A DNA stretch of 64,000 nt from Amycolatopsis endophytica. Its GTDB lineage: Bacteria > Actinomycetota > Actinomycetes > Mycobacteriales > Pseudonocardiaceae. How positions within the stretch are numbered: position 1 is the first letter of the stretch; each line of letters opens with the position of its first letter. The position numbers and the translations under genes were made by a program. A model generated the notes under the pieces. That model ran no database searches. It had not been told where the DNA came from and saw nothing but the letters and a program-made list of their open reading frames with translations. Shown piece by piece: positions 35,611-43,965 of this stretch. The stretch lies in contig NZ_JACCFK010000001.1 of the NCBI RefSeq assembly GCF_013410405.1, positions 1,178,001-1,242,000 on the forward strand. Direction: 5' to 3'.

Positions 35611-36680
35611 GCTCTCACCTCGCTGAACAGGGCGGTCAGTTCCGCCGGTGGCACCTCTTCGAGCTGGTCGTAGCGGCACGAGCCCGGTTCCCGGTCGGGC
35701 CGGAACCGCACCAGGCGCGTCGCGTGCCGGAAGCGGCCCGCCTGCAGGTGGTCGTAGCGGACCTCGGCGACCAGCTCGATCCGGACCGGTTCCCACGACA
35801 GGTCCTTGCCCGCGTTCCACCGGCTCTGCGCACCGGGCATGCGGCGCCCGTCCGCCTCGAACGAGGCCCACTCCCGCCACGGGTGCTGTTCCAGCGCGCC
35901 CTCCCGCAGCGGCGCCAGTTCGTCGACCAGCTCGCGGCGGCGCGCGGCGGTGAAGCTGCTGGCCACTCCCATGTGCTGGAGGCGACCGCCGGGGTCGTAG
36001 AGCCCGAGCAGCAGCGACCCGACGCCGTTGCCGTCCTTGTGCATGCGGTACCCGGCGACCACGCAGTCGGCGGTGCGCTCGTGCTTGACCTTCCACATGA
36101 CGCGCTTGTCCTGCTCGTAGGGCAGTTCGCCGGGTTTGGCCATCACCCCGTCGAAGCCGGCGCCCTCGAACCGGGTGAACCAGTCCTGGGCCAGGTCCGG
36201 GTCCCGGGTCATCGGGGTCAGGTGCACCCGGGCGAGCGAATCGTCGAGCACTCCTTCGAGGACGTGCCTGCGCCGGTGGAACGGTTCGCCGGTGAGATCG
36301 ACGTCGTCGAGGGCGAGAACGTCGAAGGCGACGAAGCTGGCCGGTGTCTCCGCCGCCAGTTTCCGCACGCGGGAGGCCGCGGGGTGCAGGCGCAGCTGGA
36401 GGTTGTCGAAGTCGAGCCCGTCGCGGGTGACGATGACGATCTCCCCGTCGACCACGCACCGCTTCGGCAGCGCGGCCTTGAGCAGGTCGACCAGCTCGGG
36501 GAAGTACCTGGTCAACGGCCGGTCGTTGCGGGAGCCCAGCTCGACCTCGTCACCGTCGCGGAAGACGACGCACCGGAACCCGTCCCATTTCGGCTCGTAG
36601 TGCAGCCCGGGTTCGCGGGGCATCTCGTGCACGGCCTTCGCCAGCATCGGCTTGACCGGCGGCATCACGGGCAGGTCCAC
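35607..36680 (-). CDS. ATP-dependent DNA ligase (LigC/LigD ligase-type)
   Basis: A 357-aa ATP-dependent ligase. The adenylated Lys sits in YEPKWDGFRCVVFR (motif I KWDG). Motifs III VAFDVLALDD, IV EGVMA-like FDGVMAKPG and V MWKVKHERTADCVV follow, then the OB-fold. It seals nicks, here probably with the neighbouring polymerase as a split LigD system. It starts with ATG at 36680 and overlaps the polymerase gene by 4 bp. LigC-type ligases occur singly in mycobacteria. Confidence 0.93.
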   Translation of the reverse strand: MDLPVMPPVKPMLAKAVHEMPREPGLHYEPKWDGFRCVVFRDGDEVELGSRNDRPLTRYFPELVDLLKAALPKRCVVDGEIVIVTRDGLDFDNLQLRLHPAASRVRKLAAETPASFVAFDVLALDDVDLTGEPFHRRRHVLEGVLDDSLARVHLTPMTRDPDLAQDWFTRFEGAGFDGVMAKPGELPYEQDKRVMWKVKHERTADCVVAGYRMHKDGNGVGSLLLGLYDPGGRLQHMGVASSFTAARRRELVDELAPLREGALEQHPWREWASFEADGRRMPGAQSRWNAGKDLSWEPVRIELVAEVRYDHLQAGRFRHATRLVRFRPDREPGSCRYDQLEEVPPAELTALFSEVRA

Positions 36681-36763
36681 ACGACGATGCTAGGCCGGGA
36701 AGGTCGTCCGCGTGCCATCCAAGACGAATCGTCCAACTTCTGGACAGAGTGTAAGCTGACCCC

Positions 36764-37705
36764 ATGCTCGATCTCGAAGCCATCAGGGCCGCCGCCCAGC
36801 GAATCGACGGCGTCGCTCACCGGACGCCCGTCCTCACTTCCACGACGCTCGATCAGCGGACCGGCGCGAGCGTGTTCCTCAAGGCCGAGAACTTCCAGCG
36901 CATCGGGGCCTTCAAGTTCCGTGGCGCCTTCAACGCGATCGCCCAGCTGACGCCCGAGCAGCTGGCGAAGGGTGTTGCCGCCTATTCGTCCGGCAATCAC
37001 GCTCAGGCGGTCGCCCTCGCGGCGCGGCTCAAGGGCACGCAGGCCGTCATCCTCATGCCCGAGGACACCCCGTCCTCCAAAATGGACGCGACCCGCGGGT
37101 ACGGCGCGGAGGTCGTCACCTACGACCGCTACCACGGTGATCGCGTGGCGCTCGGCAACCAGCTCGCCGAGGAGCGCGGCCTGGCGCTCATCCCGCCGTA
37201 TGAGCACCCGCACGTGATGGCTGGTCAGGGCACCGTCGCGCTGGAACTCCTCGACGAAACCGGTCCGCTGGACACGCTCGTCGCCCCGATCGGCGGGGGC
37301 GGGCTGATGGCCGGGTGCGCGACCGCGGCCAAGGGACTGCAGCCGGGGATCCGGGTGATCGGCGTCGAGCCCGAGCAGGCCAATGACACCGAGCTGTCCC
37401 TGCGGCAGAACGAGCGGGTGCGGATCCCCGTCGCCCGCACCATCGCCGACGGGCTCGCCGCCGACACCCCCGGTGAGCTGACGTTCTCGGTCAACCAGCG
37501 CCTGGTCGACGACATCCTCCTGGTCAGCGACGACGAGATCCGCGAGGCGATGCGGTTCGCGTTCGAGCGGCTCAAGATCGTGCTCGAACCCAGTGGCGCG
37601 ACGTCGCTGGCCGGGCTGCTCAAGGGTGCCTTCACTGGCCGCGTCGGCGTGGTGCTGTCCGGTGGCAACATCGGCGTCGAACGCTTCCGCGAACTGCTGG
37701 GCTGA
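36764..37705 (+). CDS. PLP-dependent threonine/serine or hydroxyaspartate ammonia-lyase
   Basis: A 313-aa fold-type II PLP enzyme. The Schiff-base Lys is in FKFRGAFNAI, the substrate/PLP loop is YSSGNHAQAVALAARL, the phosphate loop IGGGGLMAGCATA, and the C-terminal SGGNIG. Similar to serine racemase/threonine dehydratase and threo-3-hydroxyaspartate ammonia-lyases that lack the ACT domain (length about 320). It would deaminate a hydroxy amino acid to an oxoacid. Precise substrate not resolved. It lies divergent from the ligase gene. Confidence 0.9.
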   Translation: MLDLEAIRAAAQRIDGVAHRTPVLTSTTLDQRTGASVFLKAENFQRIGAFKFRGAFNAIAQLTPEQLAKGVAAYSSGNHAQAVALAARLKGTQAVILMPEDTPSSKMDATRGYGAEVVTYDRYHGDRVALGNQLAEERGLALIPPYEHPHVMAGQGTVALELLDETGPLDTLVAPIGGGGLMAGCATAAKGLQPGIRVIGVEPEQANDTELSLRQNERVRIPVARTIADGLAADTPGELTFSVNQRLVDDILLVSDDEIREAMRFAFERLKIVLEPSGATSLAGLLKGAFTGRVGVVLSGGNIGVERFRELLG

Positions 37706-37753
37706 CCACGGTCCGGGTGCCGCCCCGGCGAACCGGCACCCGGACCGGGAACC

Positions 37754-38312
37754 GAGCCCGCCCAGCGCGGACAGCAACAGCGACTCGGCCAGGAACTGTG
37801 TCCCGACCTGTCCCCGCGTGGCGCCGAGCGAGCGCCGCAACCCGATCTCGGCCCGCCGCTCCCGCACCGAGATCACCATCGTGTTCGCGACCCCGACACC
37901 GCCGACGAGCAACGCGACCGCGCCCAGCCCCAGCAGCAGCCCGGTGACCGCCTCGCCCGCCACCTCCCACCCGACGAGCGCGCCCGAGTCCAGTTCGGGC
38001 GCCAGCGGCGCCGGTTCCAGGATGCCCACGACGGTGAACCAGCGCCCGCCGATCAGCACCTCGATGTCCGGGCCGGCGCGGCTGATTCCCAGCCGTGCCG
38101 CCGCGTCCGAGCCGAGCGTCTCCGGGATCCGGTCGGTGCGGTAGACCTTCGCGTCGGCCAGCCGCGCCGTCGCCGACACCGACTCGACCGGCCCGATCCG
38201 CGCGACCATCTCCTCCGCCGTGTCCGGTAGCTGCGCCGTCTCACCGGTCATCGTGGTTCCCGGCGACACGGTGAGCAGGTTCGTGCCCAGCGCCGCCCTT
38301 CCGATGGCGTCC
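37754..38312 (-). pseudogene. Relic of MacB/FtsX-type ABC transporter permease
   Basis: On the minus strand, fragments of a MacB-like permease are readable in a single frame: an N-terminal part (ALGTNLLTVSPG), periplasmic pieces (RIGPVESVSATARL, EVLIGGRWFTVVGILEPAPLAP) and the C-terminal core (GVGVANTMVISVRERRAEIGLRRSLGATRGQVGTQFLAESLLLSALGG). The intact permease would be about 400 aa; here the first membrane helix, much of the periplasmic domain and the last helices are missing. No start codon or ribosome site is recognisable, so it is a decayed gene. Confidence 0.7.
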
Positions 38313-38378
38313 TGCGGGGCCCCCAGGGTCCGTCCGGAACCGGCGCTCCGCCTAGGGCCGAAAGCCCCGCACCTGCGG

Positions 38379-39509
38379 TTATCGCAGGCTACGGGCCAGG
38401 AACGCGACCGCCGCGGCGGCCACCATGGCCGTCGAAAGCCCCCACGGAAGACCGGCCCACCCGGCGATCGCACCGATGATCACGGGCTCGACCAGGAACC
38501 CGGCGAACCCGCAGGCCGCCACGGCCGCGACGGCCCGCCCCGGCGCGTCCCGCTGTTTCCGGCCCGCCGCACTCCACGCGACCGGCACCACACCCGCGAC
38601 GCCGAGCCCGACGAGCGCGAACCCGAAGACTGCCGCGAGGGGTGCGGGTGCCGCGAGCACGACGACGAACCCGGCGAGCGCCACGACCCCGGCCAACCGC
38701 AGGAAGAGCACCGGACCGATCCGCTCGACGATGCGGTCCGCCGCCAGCCGCACGACGATCATGGTGACGGAGAAGGCGAAGTACCCCAGCGACGCGACCG
38801 CCGGCCCGGCGCCGGTGATGTCGCTGAGGTAGACCGCGCCCCAGCTGTTCACCGCGCCTTCCACGACGAATCCGCAGAACGCGACGATGCCGAGTGGGAT
38901 CAGGGCCCGTTCGGGGAGGGCGAACGGCGAGCCTCCTTGCCCGCGGTCGGGGCCCTGGAGGAATCCGGTACCGATCGCCCACAGCGCGATCGCGAGGAGT
39001 GTCGCCCCGGCGAGGGGGAAGTGGGTGGTCACGGGCACGTGCCAGGTCTCCATGAGCGCGTCGGCGCCCGAGCCGGCGAGTCCGCCGATGCTCCAGAACG
39101 CGTGGAACCCGGCGAAGATCGGCCGCCCGTAGCCGTCCTCGACGCGGGCCGCGTGTGCGTTCATGGAAACGTCGAGCGTGCTGTTGCCGATCCCGAGAAC
39201 CACGAGCGCGCCGACGAACACGGTGCTGTTCGGGGCGAACGCGACCAGCGGCAACCCGCCGCAAAGGATCGCCGCGCCCGCCACGGCGGTTTTCCGACTG
39301 CCGACGCGGGTGATCACCGCCCCCGCGAGGAGCAACGCGGCGACCGACCCGGCCGCGAGACCGAAAAGCCCGGTCGCGAGCTGCCCGGTGCTGAGCCCGA
39401 GCCCGCCCTGCACCGCCGGAACACGCGCCAGCCACGTCCCGAACGCGGCCCCGCACACCGCGAAGACGACCGACACCGCGCGGCGGGCACGAACCAGGTC
39501 AGTTGTCAT
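38379..39509 (-). CDS. MFS transporter (sugar/drug efflux-like)
   Basis: A 376-aa membrane protein with about 11-12 hydrophobic helices. The MFS features are the loop 2-3 signature region ITRVGSRKTAVAGAAILCGG (GxxxDRxGRR-like variant) and the second-half equivalent VRLAADRIVERIGPVLFLRLAG. Similar to the YbjJ/FucP-like branch. Substrate unknown. It starts at ATG 39509 and is flanked by a pseudogene and the atpF-like gene. Confidence 0.9.
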   Translation of the reverse strand: MTTDLVRARRAVSVVFAVCGAAFGTWLARVPAVQGGLGLSTGQLATGLFGLAAGSVAALLLAGAVITRVGSRKTAVAGAAILCGGLPLVAFAPNSTVFVGALVVLGIGNSTLDVSMNAHAARVEDGYGRPIFAGFHAFWSIGGLAGSGADALMETWHVPVTTHFPLAGATLLAIALWAIGTGFLQGPDRGQGGSPFALPERALIPLGIVAFCGFVVEGAVNSWGAVYLSDITGAGPAVASLGYFAFSVTMIVVRLAADRIVERIGPVLFLRLAGVVALAGFVVVLAAPAPLAAVFGFALVGLGVAGVVPVAWSAAGRKQRDAPGRAVAAVAACGFAGFLVEPVIIGAIAGWAGLPWGLSTAMVAAAAVAFLARSLR

Positions 39510-39584
39510 GGTGTACCCGGATCGCCCACCCGTACCTGACGCGTTCCGCCGTCTGCCGGCGACGGCGTCGCTGAGACCGACCCG

Positions 39585-40109
39585 TCAGCTCCGTTCGAGC
39601 TCCGTCAGAAAGCGGGCCACCGTGCCCCGCCGCTGAGCCTCGTCCGCGAGCGACTCACCCACGATCCGCTCCGCCAGCTCGACCGCGAACCGGCTCAGTT
39701 CGGGCCGCATCTCGGCCGCGATGCGGCCCCGCTGTTCCGTCAGGTCGGCCTCGCCCCGCGCGATCAACCGGCGAGCCTCCTCCTGCGCCTCCGCACGCAG
39801 CTCGGCCCGCACCCGCTCGCCCTCTTCCCGCGCCTCGTCACGAATGCGCGCCGCCTCGGCCCGGGCATCGGCAAGCTGGCCCCGATACCGGTTCAACGCT
39901 TCGGCGGCTGCCGCCTGGGCCTTCTCCGCCTTCTCGATCCCACCCTCGATCTTCTCGGCCCGTGCTTCGAACAACGCCTCGAATCGGGGCACCGCGAACT
40001 TCGCGAGCAGGAAGAGAAGCACCAGGAACGCAACGAGCCCCAACCCGAGCTCGACGTAGTCGGGCACGACCGGGTTGTCCGCTGCCAGCACAGCATTCGC
40101 GAGGATCAC
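39585..40109 (-). CDS. F0F1 ATP synthase subunit b-like protein, outside an atp operon
   Basis: A 174-aa subunit b. N-terminal membrane helix (about 18-38, LGLVAFLVLLFLLAKFAVPRF) followed by a long charged coiled-coil (ARAEKIEGGIEKAEKAQAAAAEALNRYRGQLADARAEAARIRDEAREEGERVRAEL) and a delta-binding end. The typical b-subunit length is about 156-180. No other atp gene is in the window, so it is an isolated copy; the cell's main atpF is presumably elsewhere. Its place next to the AICE may reflect movement. The function as a real stator subunit is uncertain. Confidence 0.85.
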   Translation of the reverse strand: MILANAVLAADNPVVPDYVELGLGLVAFLVLLFLLAKFAVPRFEALFEARAEKIEGGIEKAEKAQAAAAEALNRYRGQLADARAEAARIRDEAREEGERVRAELRAEAQEEARRLIARGEADLTEQRGRIAAEMRPELSRFAVELAERIVGESLADEAQRRGTVARFLTELERS

Positions 40110-40355
40110 GGAGACAACCTAACAACAGGCGAGGCCCCGGAGAGGGAAACTGCCCCAGGCCGCGCATCCGCCGACCCGGCGTGCGGCGGGGACCGCCACA
40201 CCCGCCAGACAAGGTAAGGCAGGGCCGGACGGCCATGCGGGGCCTACCGGCAGTTGGCCCACAAATGGCCCACAACCATCCGCATACGCCTGCACCGGGG
40301 CGTACACCTCCGCCGAAACGACGAACGCCCCGCCAACCTGTTCGCGCAGGTCAAC
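40110..40355. other. Intergenic sequence left of the AICE
   Basis: A gene-free stretch of about 246 bp between atpF-like and attL, probably host DNA downstream of tRNA-Tyr before integration. It contains GTTGGCCCACAAATGGCCCA (near 40256-40275), whose complement resembles sequence at the 3' end of some actinomycete integrase loci. Nothing else is recognised. Confidence 0.4.
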
Positions 40356-40422
40356 GGGGTGTTTGCCCAGTGTGGCGGGTGAGGGATTCGAACCCCCGAA
40401 GGCAGTGCCGTCTGATTTACAG
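40356..40422 (-). repeat. attL: 67-bp core with 3' part of tRNA-Tyr
   Basis: Identical over 67 bp to 58530-58596. From 40373 to 40422 it copies the variable arm, T-arm and acceptor 3' half of tRNA-Tyr up to the anticodon loop, then diverges (AGAGCGGCG instead of the anticodon stem). It is a truncated tRNA copy, not a functional gene. Confidence 0.93.
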
Positions 40423-40500
40423 AGCGGCGAGCAAAGCGCTCGTGACCAGGCGTTTTCCAGCATGATCACGGGCGCTTGGGGGCGCATTGGGTGCGTCCGC
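40423..40500. other. Left-end segment similar to the 3' end of int (relic/arm site)
   Basis: Just inside attL, this stretch resembles 58376-58449 (the int tail and downstream): both have CGCTCGTGACC followed by CATG and then a GGGGCG-ATTGGG-GCG motif (40479-40495 and 58433-58449, 15 of 17 identical). Read in one frame it gives GEQSARDQAFSSMITGAW against the int C-terminus [16 protein letters not shown]. Up to 40760 the rest holds no supported gene; a 60-codon minus-strand frame ending VIEGWFAPRPA (40540-40722) is possible but weak. Confidence 0.5.
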
Positions 40501-40760
40501 CCTTCCGAAGGGAGGCGTAGACGCTCCGCTCAGGTCTCATCAGGCGGGCCGGGGGGCGAACCAACCCTCGATGACGTCCGCAGACCGGCGCCGGAAGTCC
40601 GGATCATGCAGCGCGGCCACGTGCGCGTGGCGCCAGCGCCAGAAACCAGCCTTTTCCAGCAGCTCATGCAAGGCTGCGGCCCGCCAACTCCTCTTGCCCA
40701 AACTTCGTCCCGACCCTGCCACACTACGTACACAGCGTGCGACGGAGTGGAGGCGACAGG

Positions 40761-42227
40761 TTGACCAACTCGGCGACCCCCGAAAGGTGGCTACACGTGG
40801 CCCAGGCAATCGCCGCTCCTCCAGACGGTTCCGATGCTGGCGAGGTGATCCGTTGGTACCGGCAGCACCACAACCTCACCCAACAAGAAGCCGCTGACCT
40901 GCTCAACACCACCCAGTCGTGGGTGTCCAAGGTCGAAAAGGGCAAGCTCGTGCCCGGCCTCGCCGAGCTGCGCTCCATCGCGGCCAAGCTGCACATTCCG
41001 CCGGAACGGCTCGGCGTCCTGCCGGACCACTCCGCCGACGCCGTCCCCAAGCCCGGGCAGGTCAGCGAGGCAGGCGCGCCGCACGAGAGTCAGGAGCGCT
41101 GGAAGCTCGTGCGACGCGAGCTGAACGCGAACCGCGCCCTGCTGGGAGACCTCGCCTCCGAGCTGTACCCGCAGGCCCACTGCATCCCCGGGACTACCGT
41201 CCTCACTCAGCCGGAGTGGCTGCCGTCCGGGCCGGTCGAGCTGACCGACATTGACCTGTACTGGCTGGCCGAGGCGCTGCCGAAGCCGCCTATCACGGGT
41301 GGCATCGCCCAAACCGAGGGTGTCCGGCCGCTGGCCGCGGATGGCAACCACTTCCGGCTCTACTCGCGAGCCCTCCGCGACCTCGCCCGGCCGAAGCTGC
41401 TGGACAACCGCGTTAGCTACCGGCTCGCCGAGGTCGACTGGACCGGCGACAAGGGCCGCCTCGGGTTCAGCTACACCAGCTACTTCGACGTCCTGGACGT
41501 CTGCGAGGCCGCCGCCCACGAGTTCTCCGATGCGTGGCTCCGCGTCGGACGGAAGCGGCCCAGCCTCGCTCACCTGCCGCTGCGTCGCCACATCGCCGAC
41601 CCGTTCGACCTGCTCGCCCGTCCGATGCTGCCCAGCATCAACACACTGACCATCCGACGCGACCCGATCGACGGGCACCGGATGTTCCTGCACCGTCGCG
41701 ACGCCAAGGCCACCGCCGTTGCTGGCGGGATGTTCCACGTCATCCCCGCCGGGGTGTTCCAGCCCGCCGCCCTCGCGCCTGCTCACCAGGCCAACGACTT
41801 CTCCATCTGGCGCAACATCCAACGCGAGTACTCCGAGGAGTTCCTCGGCAACCCGGAGCACGACGGCAACTCCCTTGACCCGATCGACTACGAGGACGAC
41901 GAGCCGTTCCGGTCGTTCGCGGCTGCTCGCGAGGCTGGCGACTTCCGCGTCTTCACGTGTGCCGTGGTGCTCGAACCGCTGACGTTGTGGGTGGAACTGC
42001 TGACTGTGGCCGTGATCGAGGCGCCGGTGTTTGACCAGCTCTTCGCCGACATGGTGGAGGTCAACGAGGAAGGCGCCGCCGTGAGCACCGAGGCTGGTCG
42101 CCCGACCGTGGGCATTCCCTTCAACTCGGAGTCCCGCGAGCGGTTGAAATCCGAACCGCTCTCGCCAATCTCGCGTGCGTGTATCGAGCTGGCCTGGCAG
42201 CACCGGAACATGCTCCTGGCAAGCTGA
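40761..42227 (+). CDS. XRE-family regulator with large C-terminal region
   Basis: About 488 aa. N-terminal HTH_3 domain (about 28-80: VIRWYRQHHNLTQQEAADLLNTTQSWVSKVEKGKLVPGLAELRSIAAKL) followed by some 400 residues without a recognised domain, including FGFSYTSYFDVLDVCEAAAHEFSDAW-like and WRNIQREYSEEFLGNPEHDG segments (similar to NUDIX-like large regulator proteins of streptomycetes). TTG 40761 is chosen because GGAGG lies 7 bp upstream; GTG 40737 is in frame. At the left end of the AICE, upstream of the epimerase. Probably an element-encoded transcriptional regulator; ligand unknown. Confidence 0.78.
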   Translation: MTNSATPERWLHVAQAIAAPPDGSDAGEVIRWYRQHHNLTQQEAADLLNTTQSWVSKVEKGKLVPGLAELRSIAAKLHIPPERLGVLPDHSADAVPKPGQVSEAGAPHESQERWKLVRRELNANRALLGDLASELYPQAHCIPGTTVLTQPEWLPSGPVELTDIDLYWLAEALPKPPITGGIAQTEGVRPLAADGNHFRLYSRALRDLARPKLLDNRVSYRLAEVDWTGDKGRLGFSYTSYFDVLDVCEAAAHEFSDAWLRVGRKRPSLAHLPLRRHIADPFDLLARPMLPSINTLTIRRDPIDGHRMFLHRRDAKATAVAGGMFHVIPAGVFQPAALAPAHQANDFSIWRNIQREYSEEFLGNPEHDGNSLDPIDYEDDEPFRSFAAAREAGDFRVFTCAVVLEPLTLWVELLTVAVIEAPVFDQLFADMVEVNEEGAAVSTEAGRPTVGIPFNSESRERLKSEPLSPISRACIELAWQHRNMLLAS

Positions 42228-42231
42228 CCGC

Positions 42232-43170
42232 GTGCGCGTTCTTGTCACCGGCGCTGCCGGGTACCTCGGACACGCGGTTATCGCTGCCCTCGCCGAGCGA
42301 GGACACGAGCCGGTGGCTTTCGTGCGTGACGCCACCAAGGCCCCTCGGCAGGCAACAGCGACGGCTGTCGGGGACGTCGAAGACCCGCCGAGCCTCCGCG
42401 CCGCGCTCCGCGATGTCGACGGCGTGTGTCACCTCGCGGCCCGCGCACGAGTTCGGGAATCCCTGACCGATCCCCTGCCCTACTGGCGCACCAACGTCAA
42501 CGGCACGCTCAACCTGCTCGATGCCCTCACCGCCGGGGAGAACCGGGCCAGCCTCGTGCTCGCGTCGACGGCGGCCGTCTACGGCACCACGGCAACCCAG
42601 CCCATCCGCGAAGACGCACCGATCGCCCCGACGAACCCGTACGGCGCGACCAAGGCCGCGGCTGACCTCGCCGCGGCCAACGTCGCGGCCACGGGCCAGC
42701 TTGGGGCAATCAGCCTCCGCGCCTTCAACATCGCCGGCGCCGTCGACGGCCACCCGGACCGCGACTTCACCCGCCTGATCCCCAAGGTGCTCGCCGTACA
42801 GGCTGGCCTTGCCGGGGAGCTGGGCGTCAACGGCGACGGCGAGGCAGTTCGTGACTTCGTGCACGTAGCCGACATGGCGCACGCCTTCGTCCTCGCCGTG
42901 GAAGCGTGCTCCCCCGGCGAGTGGCGCGCCTACAACGTCGGCAGCGGCCACGAGTCATCGATCAACGACGTCCTCGCGACCGCCGAACGGGTCACTGGCC
43001 AACCGGTGCGGATCAAGCGGAACCCGCCCGCGAACGAGCCGCGTGTGCTGCTTGCAGACAGCCGTCGGATCCGCCAAGAGCTGGGCTGGCAAGCCCCGAA
43101 CTCGGATTTGTCGCAGATCCTTTCGGACGCCTGGAACGCTCTGACCAGCTCATATGCCACCCGGGAATAG
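42232..43170 (+). CDS. NAD-dependent epimerase/dehydratase (SDR family)
   Basis: A 312-aa extended SDR. N-terminal Rossmann motif VLVTGAAGYLGHAVI (TGxxGxxG), catalytic YGATKAAAD (YxxxK), and the later FVHVADMAHAFVLAVEA typical of nucleotide-sugar epimerases. GTG 42232 begins 4 bp after the upstream gene, so co-translation is likely. On a conjugative element it is probably cargo (sugar modification) rather than transfer function; the substrate cannot be told from sequence. Confidence 0.9.
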   Translation: MRVLVTGAAGYLGHAVIAALAERGHEPVAFVRDATKAPRQATATAVGDVEDPPSLRAALRDVDGVCHLAARARVRESLTDPLPYWRTNVNGTLNLLDALTAGENRASLVLASTAAVYGTTATQPIREDAPIAPTNPYGATKAAADLAAANVAATGQLGAISLRAFNIAGAVDGHPDRDFTRLIPKVLAVQAGLAGELGVNGDGEAVRDFVHVADMAHAFVLAVEACSPGEWRAYNVGSGHESSINDVLATAERVTGQPVRIKRNPPANEPRVLLADSRRIRQELGWQAPNSDLSQILSDAWNALTSSYATRE

Positions 43171-43281
43171 TCCTTTCCGGAATAGCGCGGACGCGACTGC
43201 GGATCACCTACCAACGTCGCCTCCGGTGCGGTGTTCTTGGTTCATGACACGGAACACGAACACCACCGAGGCGAGGTAACG

Positions 43282-43485
43282 ATGGGTAAGAAGAGCAGCA
43301 TGGTTCCGCTGCCGACCGGCGGCAGCGTTCTCCCGAAGTTGGTCGGTGGTCTGGTCGTCCTCGGGGTCCTCACCGTCGTGATCAAGCACCCCAACGACGC
43401 GGCGGTCTGGGTCAGAGCGCTCGCCGAAGCCGCGGGAGACGCCATCGACGGCGTCGCATCGTTCTTCCGCCAGATTGCTGGTTAG
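43282..43485 (+). CDS. Small single-pass membrane protein (AICE)
   Basis: A 67-aa protein starting MGKKSSMVPLPTGG after a GAGG site. A hydrophobic helix (LPKLVGGLVVLGVLTVVI) is followed by KHPNDAAVWVRALAEAAGDAIDGVASFFRQ. It resembles the interrupted small gene at 47511-47687 (helix then RNPHQVRDGLDQLVHAL), so the two are probably paralogues. The last 4 bp overlap the end of the convergent XRE gene. Function unknown. Confidence 0.7.
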   Translation: MGKKSSMVPLPTGGSVLPKLVGGLVVLGVLTVVIKHPNDAAVWVRALAEAAGDAIDGVASFFRQIAG

Positions 43486-43823
43486 CTGTCACGTCCACTC
43501 GGCAGTCGGCCAACCTGCCGCTCAAGGTCGGCAACCCGCTCCTTAAGCTCCGCCAACGCAGACTCAACCCCCGCTAGTCGATCCGTACCAATGTCCGGTT
43601 CTTCCCCCCCGGCGATCCGTTCAAGGTGGTCCGCCGACCATCCCAAGGCGGTGGAGAGTGCGCCGAGCGTGCGCGGATTTCGATCCTTTGGAATGCCGTG
43701 CTGGATCTGCCGCAACGTGGCAACCGCGACGCGCGCTCGGCTGGCCAGCTCCGCTTGACCGATGGAGCGCTCCGCCATTCGAGTGTTGATCGCGTTCGCT
43801 ACAGCCTGCCAGTCCTTCGCCAT
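43482..43823 (-). CDS. Small XRE-family repressor with C-terminal coiled coil
   Basis: A 113-aa regulator. HTH (about 20-75: IGQAELASRARVAVATLRQIQHGIPKDRNPRTLGALSTALGW) followed by a heptad segment (LAGVESALAELKERVADLERQVGRL) suitable for dimerisation. It is the only leftward gene in this part of the AICE and is divergent from the small-gene operon. Palindromic sites with AGCGCTA half-sites lie in its promoter and further upstream. It is the likely master repressor of the element. Confidence 0.88.
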   Translation of the reverse strand: MAKDWQAVANAINTRMAERSIGQAELASRARVAVATLRQIQHGIPKDRNPRTLGALSTALGWSADHLERIAGGEEPDIGTDRLAGVESALAELKERVADLERQVGRLPSGRDS

Positions 43824-43836
43824 ACAGCCTCCGAGA

Positions 43837-43868
43837 TAGCGCTACTACCAGCGCAAATACTAGCGATC
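43837..43868 (-). promoter_or_regulatory. Candidate repressor operator O1 in the XRE promoter
   Basis: TAGCGCTACTA, then CCAGCGC, then TAGCGATC, within 32 bp and starting 14 bp upstream of the XRE start. The half-site AGCGCTA recurs in the second cluster, suggesting autoregulation. Confidence 0.55.
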
Positions 43869-43932
43869 TCCGACCCAACTTAGTTCCCGTTCGTCGCGAT
43901 GGCGCCACGTTCACCCGATTGGACGCGTTGCC

Positions 43933-43965
43933 GTAGCGCTACTAGTAGCGCTACTTTTAGCGCAT
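43933..43965. promoter_or_regulatory. Candidate repressor operator O2: perfect palindrome
   Basis: TAGCGCTACTAGTAGCGCTA at 43934-43953 is a perfect 20-bp palindrome (one more matching pair outside it), followed by TTTTAGCGC. Placed between the repressor and the rightward small-gene operon. Confidence 0.65.

Noticed and set aside
36665..37750. Extension of the ABC permease relic into the ammonia-lyase gene on the opposite strand
   Set aside because: The frame stays open only by GC bias; homology to the permease ends near 37754.
40373..40422. Second tRNA-Tyr gene
   Set aside because: Only the 3' part is present; the anticodon stem and 5' half are missing, so it is the attL copy.
40540..40722. 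60-codon minus-strand gene ending VIEGWFAPRPA
   Set aside because: No convincing ribosome site; kept only as a possibility because its C-terminus looks protein-like.
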